Assembly (NCBI GenBank): GCA_027622635.1
Contig: JAQBYK010000048.1
Location: 1-8,481, forward strand
DNA: 8,481 bases
Direction: 5' to 3'
Origin: a bacterium
GTDB taxonomy: Bacteria; Patescibacteriota; Gracilibacteria; UBA1369; LOWO2-01-FULL-3
Numbering within the stretch: the first letter of the stretch is position 1; each line of letters starts with the position of its first letter. Both the position numbers and the translations under genes were made by a program. This document shows, one piece after another, positions 6,511 through 8,481 of this stretch. The notes under the pieces are model-generated. The model saw only the letters and a list, made by a program, of their open reading frames with translations, was not told the DNA's origin and made no database searches.

Positions 6511-7538
6511 GAGTATAGGTTTCTGAGTCGACTCCTGATTTCTTCCGGGTCGAACTCGTTTAATTTGTTTATCATAATCATTCTTATGATTAATGCGTTG
6601 TTTTTCTTAGCCATGAAATAGGCTATTAGTGGTTCCGGTCCGAATGGGATCAATTTTGCTCTCTTGATAAAATTTGTTAGGTGATTTTCAATCTCTTTTT
6701 CAAGATATATGAATGTTTTTTCGTTTTCGTAATGTCTTTGTCCTTCTTCTATTATTTTTGCGTAAGCTGTTCCTTTGAAAAGCTCCGGAAACTCGCTCAG
6801 GTTGTGTGTATATGCGTCTTTAAATTTGCTGTAAGGAATTTCACCGTGCCAAAGAAATGCGACTTCAAATAGATCCAGCTCTTTATCCTGAGATTTCATT
6901 CTGAAGAATAATCTGATGTTGTTTAAATCGATCATTTTCTTTGTGTAGGTGATCAAGAAATCATTTCTTGAATCTTTAGCGATGTTGAAAATGATCTTCA
7001 TCAGTTTTTGGTCGAGGTATAGGTCGATAACCTGTGGATTTCCCTCTTTCTCAAATATAGCTTGAACCTTTTTGATTTTCTTTTTGATGTATTCCTCTGT
7101 CCTCTCAGTTAGACCGAAAGCTGTATTTTCTTGGTCAAAAATAAACTTTTTGAGAGCATCTATGGGAATAGCCCCCATGTTATTAAGCAGATATTCGATG
7201 TCTTCAAATTTGCGATCGGATAATTTTGCTTTTACCAGTGTTTTGATGTTGTGAAAATCATATTGATGCCACAGAATATTTAGAATTCTTTGGTCGGGAG
7301 TGGCTTTTACAAGCGCGTTTTTAATGTCTACCAATCCTTCATCGATAACTTTTTGAAAATCACCAACGTCTTCTATACTTGCCTTGTTGTCCGCGTAGTC
7401 GAATTCATTAAGAATACGGAATGACTCCTTCGCGTCTTTAGCGAGTATCATACGGTCTACTTCGTTCTCATTGAGAAGTAATGTCTCTAGAGTACGAACG
7501 AGGGCTACACTGTACGCAAAATCGTGCTTATTTGTCAT
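6507..7538 (-). CDS. atpC: V-type ATPase subunit C (d-type rotor socket)
   Basis: This all-helical, 343-residue protein is the expected length for the V/A-ATPase C subunit (eukaryotic d). C forms a funnel that seats the DF central stalk on the proteolipid ring. The N-terminus has the family pattern of an aromatic-rich start followed by RTLETLLLNENEVDRM (15-30). IDLYLDQKLMKIIFNIAK at about 171-188 and the C-terminal KNNALIIRMIMINKLN at 312-327, before PEEIRSRLRNLYS, fit the repeated helical units of the family. Individual positions are poorly conserved, so identification rests on length, pattern and operon position. The start overlaps the E stop by one base (TAATG). The stop TGA lies in the ATGA overlap with F, which is good evidence that TGA is a stop codon in this genome. 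Confidence 0.92.
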   Translation of the reverse strand: MTNKHDFAYSVALVRTLETLLLNENEVDRMILAKDAKESFRILNEFDYADNKASIEDVGDFQKVIDEGLVDIKNALVKATPDQRILNILWHQYDFHNIKTLVKAKLSDRKFEDIEYLLNNMGAIPIDALKKFIFDQENTAFGLTERTEEYIKKKIKKVQAIFEKEGNPQVIDLYLDQKLMKIIFNIAKDSRNDFLITYTKKMIDLNNIRLFFRMKSQDKELDLFEVAFLWHGEIPYSKFKDAYTHNLSEFPELFKGTAYAKIIEEGQRHYENEKTFIYLEKEIENHLTNFIKRAKLIPFGPEPLIAYFMAKKNNALIIRMIMINKLNEFDPEEIRSRLRNLYS

Positions 7539-8101
7539 TAAAATAGCAATTTATTAAGTTCAATTTCCAGATCATCTCTCATTTGATTTTTAATTATAGT
7601 TTCAAATGAATTATCTATTTCTATCTTGTCGGTTTTAAGAATGAACCCGCCGCCAATATCGCTGCTTTTCTCAGATAAGAAAAATTTCTTTCCCGATTCT
7701 TTTATTGCTTTTTTGGTGACTTCTTCTTTTCCTCTAGCCGGGACAATTACCGTGTTTTCCTCGTTGATATCAATTTTCTTGAGCATATCTGTTAGGATTG
7801 TTTCGTAATTGTCAGCTTTGATAAGTGCGGAAATAGCTTCTTCCAATGCTTCGTCAATTAACTTTCTCTTTGACTTCAACATTTTGTTTTTACCTTCTCT
7901 TTCAGCTAAGGTCTCGGCTTTTTCGATGATTTTCTTTTTGCGGTCTTCGACTTTATTGTGCATGTCTTCATCAATGCCTTTTTTAGTCTTTTCGTTATCT
8001 TCTTCAAGCTTCTTCTTTTTTTCCTTGAATTCTTTTTCCAATTCTTCAAGTTTTTTAGAAGTTTCCTGCTTAATTTTGTCTAATATGTTTTGTAATGCCA
8101 T
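7538..8101 (-). CDS. atpE: V-type ATPase subunit E (peripheral stalk)
   Basis: This 187-residue protein is the E half of the E/G (E/H) peripheral stalk, which holds the A3B3 head still against rotation. Residues 1 to about 85 form a long, charged, Lys/Glu-rich coiled coil (for example KKLEELEKEFKEKKKKLEED). The C-terminal domain binds the top of the head and ends with the typical GGFILKTDKIEIDNSFETII (151-170) and a helix running to LNKLLF. The start ATG shares one base with the K stop (TAATG), and its own stop shares one base with the C start. Its coiled-coil partner (G/H, NtpF in E. hirae) is not in the window. In E. hirae that gene lies at the 5' end of the operon, so it may be upstream of this region. 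Confidence 0.94.
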   Translation of the reverse strand: MALQNILDKIKQETSKKLEELEKEFKEKKKKLEEDNEKTKKGIDEDMHNKVEDRKKKIIEKAETLAEREGKNKMLKSKRKLIDEALEEAISALIKADNYETILTDMLKKIDINEENTVIVPARGKEEVTKKAIKESGKKFFLSEKSSDIGGGFILKTDKIEIDNSFETIIKNQMRDDLEIELNKLLF

Positions 8102-8481
8102 TATCCTAGAGGGATAAAGAATATAAGAAGGGCTGAAATCAAGAATCCAAGTACGGCGTATGTTTCTACCATCGCTGATAGGACCATAGCTTTACCCATT
8201 TGAGCAGCGTCTTTAGCGATCATGTTCATACCTGCCGCTGAAACTTTTCCTTGATATATGCCTGAGAATAAACAAGCGAATCCACATGGTAAACATGCGA
8301 AAAACAGCTGCCATCCTTGCATAAGTGTGATTTCTACAGGATCACCAAGGACACCTGTGAAAAGAAGTATCAAGAATCCAACAAGGAATCCGTAGATACC
8401 TTGCGTACCCGGTAAGGCCTCAAGAATAAGAACCTTACCGAATTTTTCCGGTTGTTCTGTTGTTACTCCCGCACCGGCTTG
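8101..8481 (-). CDS. atpK: V-type ATPase subunit K (proteolipid ring), N-terminus beyond the window
   Basis: 126 residues are visible, ending at TAA 8101-8103; the frame is open to the window edge, so the first helix (roughly 30-45 residues) is missing. This is the double-hairpin, 16-kDa-type proteolipid of the rotating membrane ring. Visible in order are the loop TTEQPEKFGK, helix 2 with LEALPGTQGIYGF (20-32), helix 3 ending in SGIYQGKVSAAG (73-84), and helix 4 with SAMVETYAVLGF (102-113). Counted from the first visible residue, Leu23, Thr26, Gln27, Gln77 and Glu106 match E. hirae NtpK Leu61, Thr64, Gln65, Gln110 and Glu139, the Na+-binding set. One ion-binding Glu per two hairpins is expected for this type. 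A TTG at 8371-8373 is an internal Leu codon in helix 2, not the start. The stop overlaps the E start (TAATG). Confidence 0.95.
   Translation of the reverse strand, partial: QAGAGVTTEQPEKFGKVLILEALPGTQGIYGFLVGFLILLFTGVLGDPVEITLMQGWQLFFACLPCGFACLFSGIYQGKVSAAGMNMIAKDAAQMGKAMVLSAMVETYAVLGFLISALLIFFIPLG

Noticed and set aside
7809..8117. Plus-strand ORF of 102 codons opposite subunit E
   Set aside because: Its Ser/Phe-rich product is the antisense image of a Lys/Glu-rich coiled coil; the E gene on the other strand is clearly real.
8371..8373. TTG as the start codon of subunit K
   Set aside because: The frame is open upstream to the window edge and encodes the conserved helix-2 sequence, including LPGTQGIYGF, so this TTG is an internal Leu codon.
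1..8481. tRNA, rRNA, CRISPR array or F-type ATPase genes
   Set aside because: No cloverleaf, rRNA-like stretch or spaced direct repeats were seen, and the A subunit has the V/A-specific insert that F-type subunits lack.

Overview
This window carries most of a bacterial V/A-type (rotary) ATPase operon on the minus strand, followed by a small envelope or glycosylation-type gene cluster at the low-coordinate end. Base composition is AT-rich. TGA works as a normal stop here: it ends the C subunit in an ATGA overlap, and it ends the GtrA gene, where readthrough would give an implausible Cys-rich tail. This argues against the UGA=Gly codes of Gracilibacteria and Absconditabacteria. None of the nine start regions visible in the window has a convincing Shine-Dalgarno motif; the leaders are AT-rich. 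The organism is a bacterium with a V-type ATPase. A candidate-phylum (Patescibacteria-like) or other SD-poor lineage is possible, but the sequence alone does not fix the taxon.

From high to low coordinates, in transcription order, the operon is K (proteolipid, N-terminus beyond the window), E (peripheral stalk), C (central-stalk socket, d-type), F (central stalk), A (catalytic), B (non-catalytic), D (central rotor shaft) and a small 64-residue ORF of unknown function. This is the same order as ntpK-E-C-G-A-B-D of the Enterococcus hirae Na+-ATPase. K/E, E/C and B/D overlap by one base (TAATG), and C/F overlap by four (ATGA). The membrane subunit I and the second peripheral-stalk subunit (G/H type, NtpF) are not in the window and would be expected beyond position 8481. 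K keeps the Leu/Thr/Gln/Gln/Glu set that binds Na+ in E. hirae NtpK, so the enzyme is predicted to be Na+-coupled.

The tight packing is broken only on either side of the A gene. There, two gaps of almost equal length (162 and 164 bp) each hold a large imperfect inverted repeat (116 and 137 bp). Their sequences are unrelated, and each ends about 21-24 nt before the next start codon. They are the main structures that the protein genes do not explain. They may be RNA elements that tune the output of A and B, the subunits present three times per enzyme.

Below position 2040, a plus-strand GtrA-family membrane protein converges on the operon and overlaps the tail ORF by 48 bp. It diverges, with only 17 bp between start codons, from a minus-strand polytopic GT-C-type glycosyltransferase. 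The 3' end of that gene overlaps the start of a truncated, Cys-rich lipoprotein gene that runs off the left edge. GtrA and the glycosyltransferase probably act in lipid-linked sugar transfer at the cell envelope. They have no evident functional link to the ATPase.
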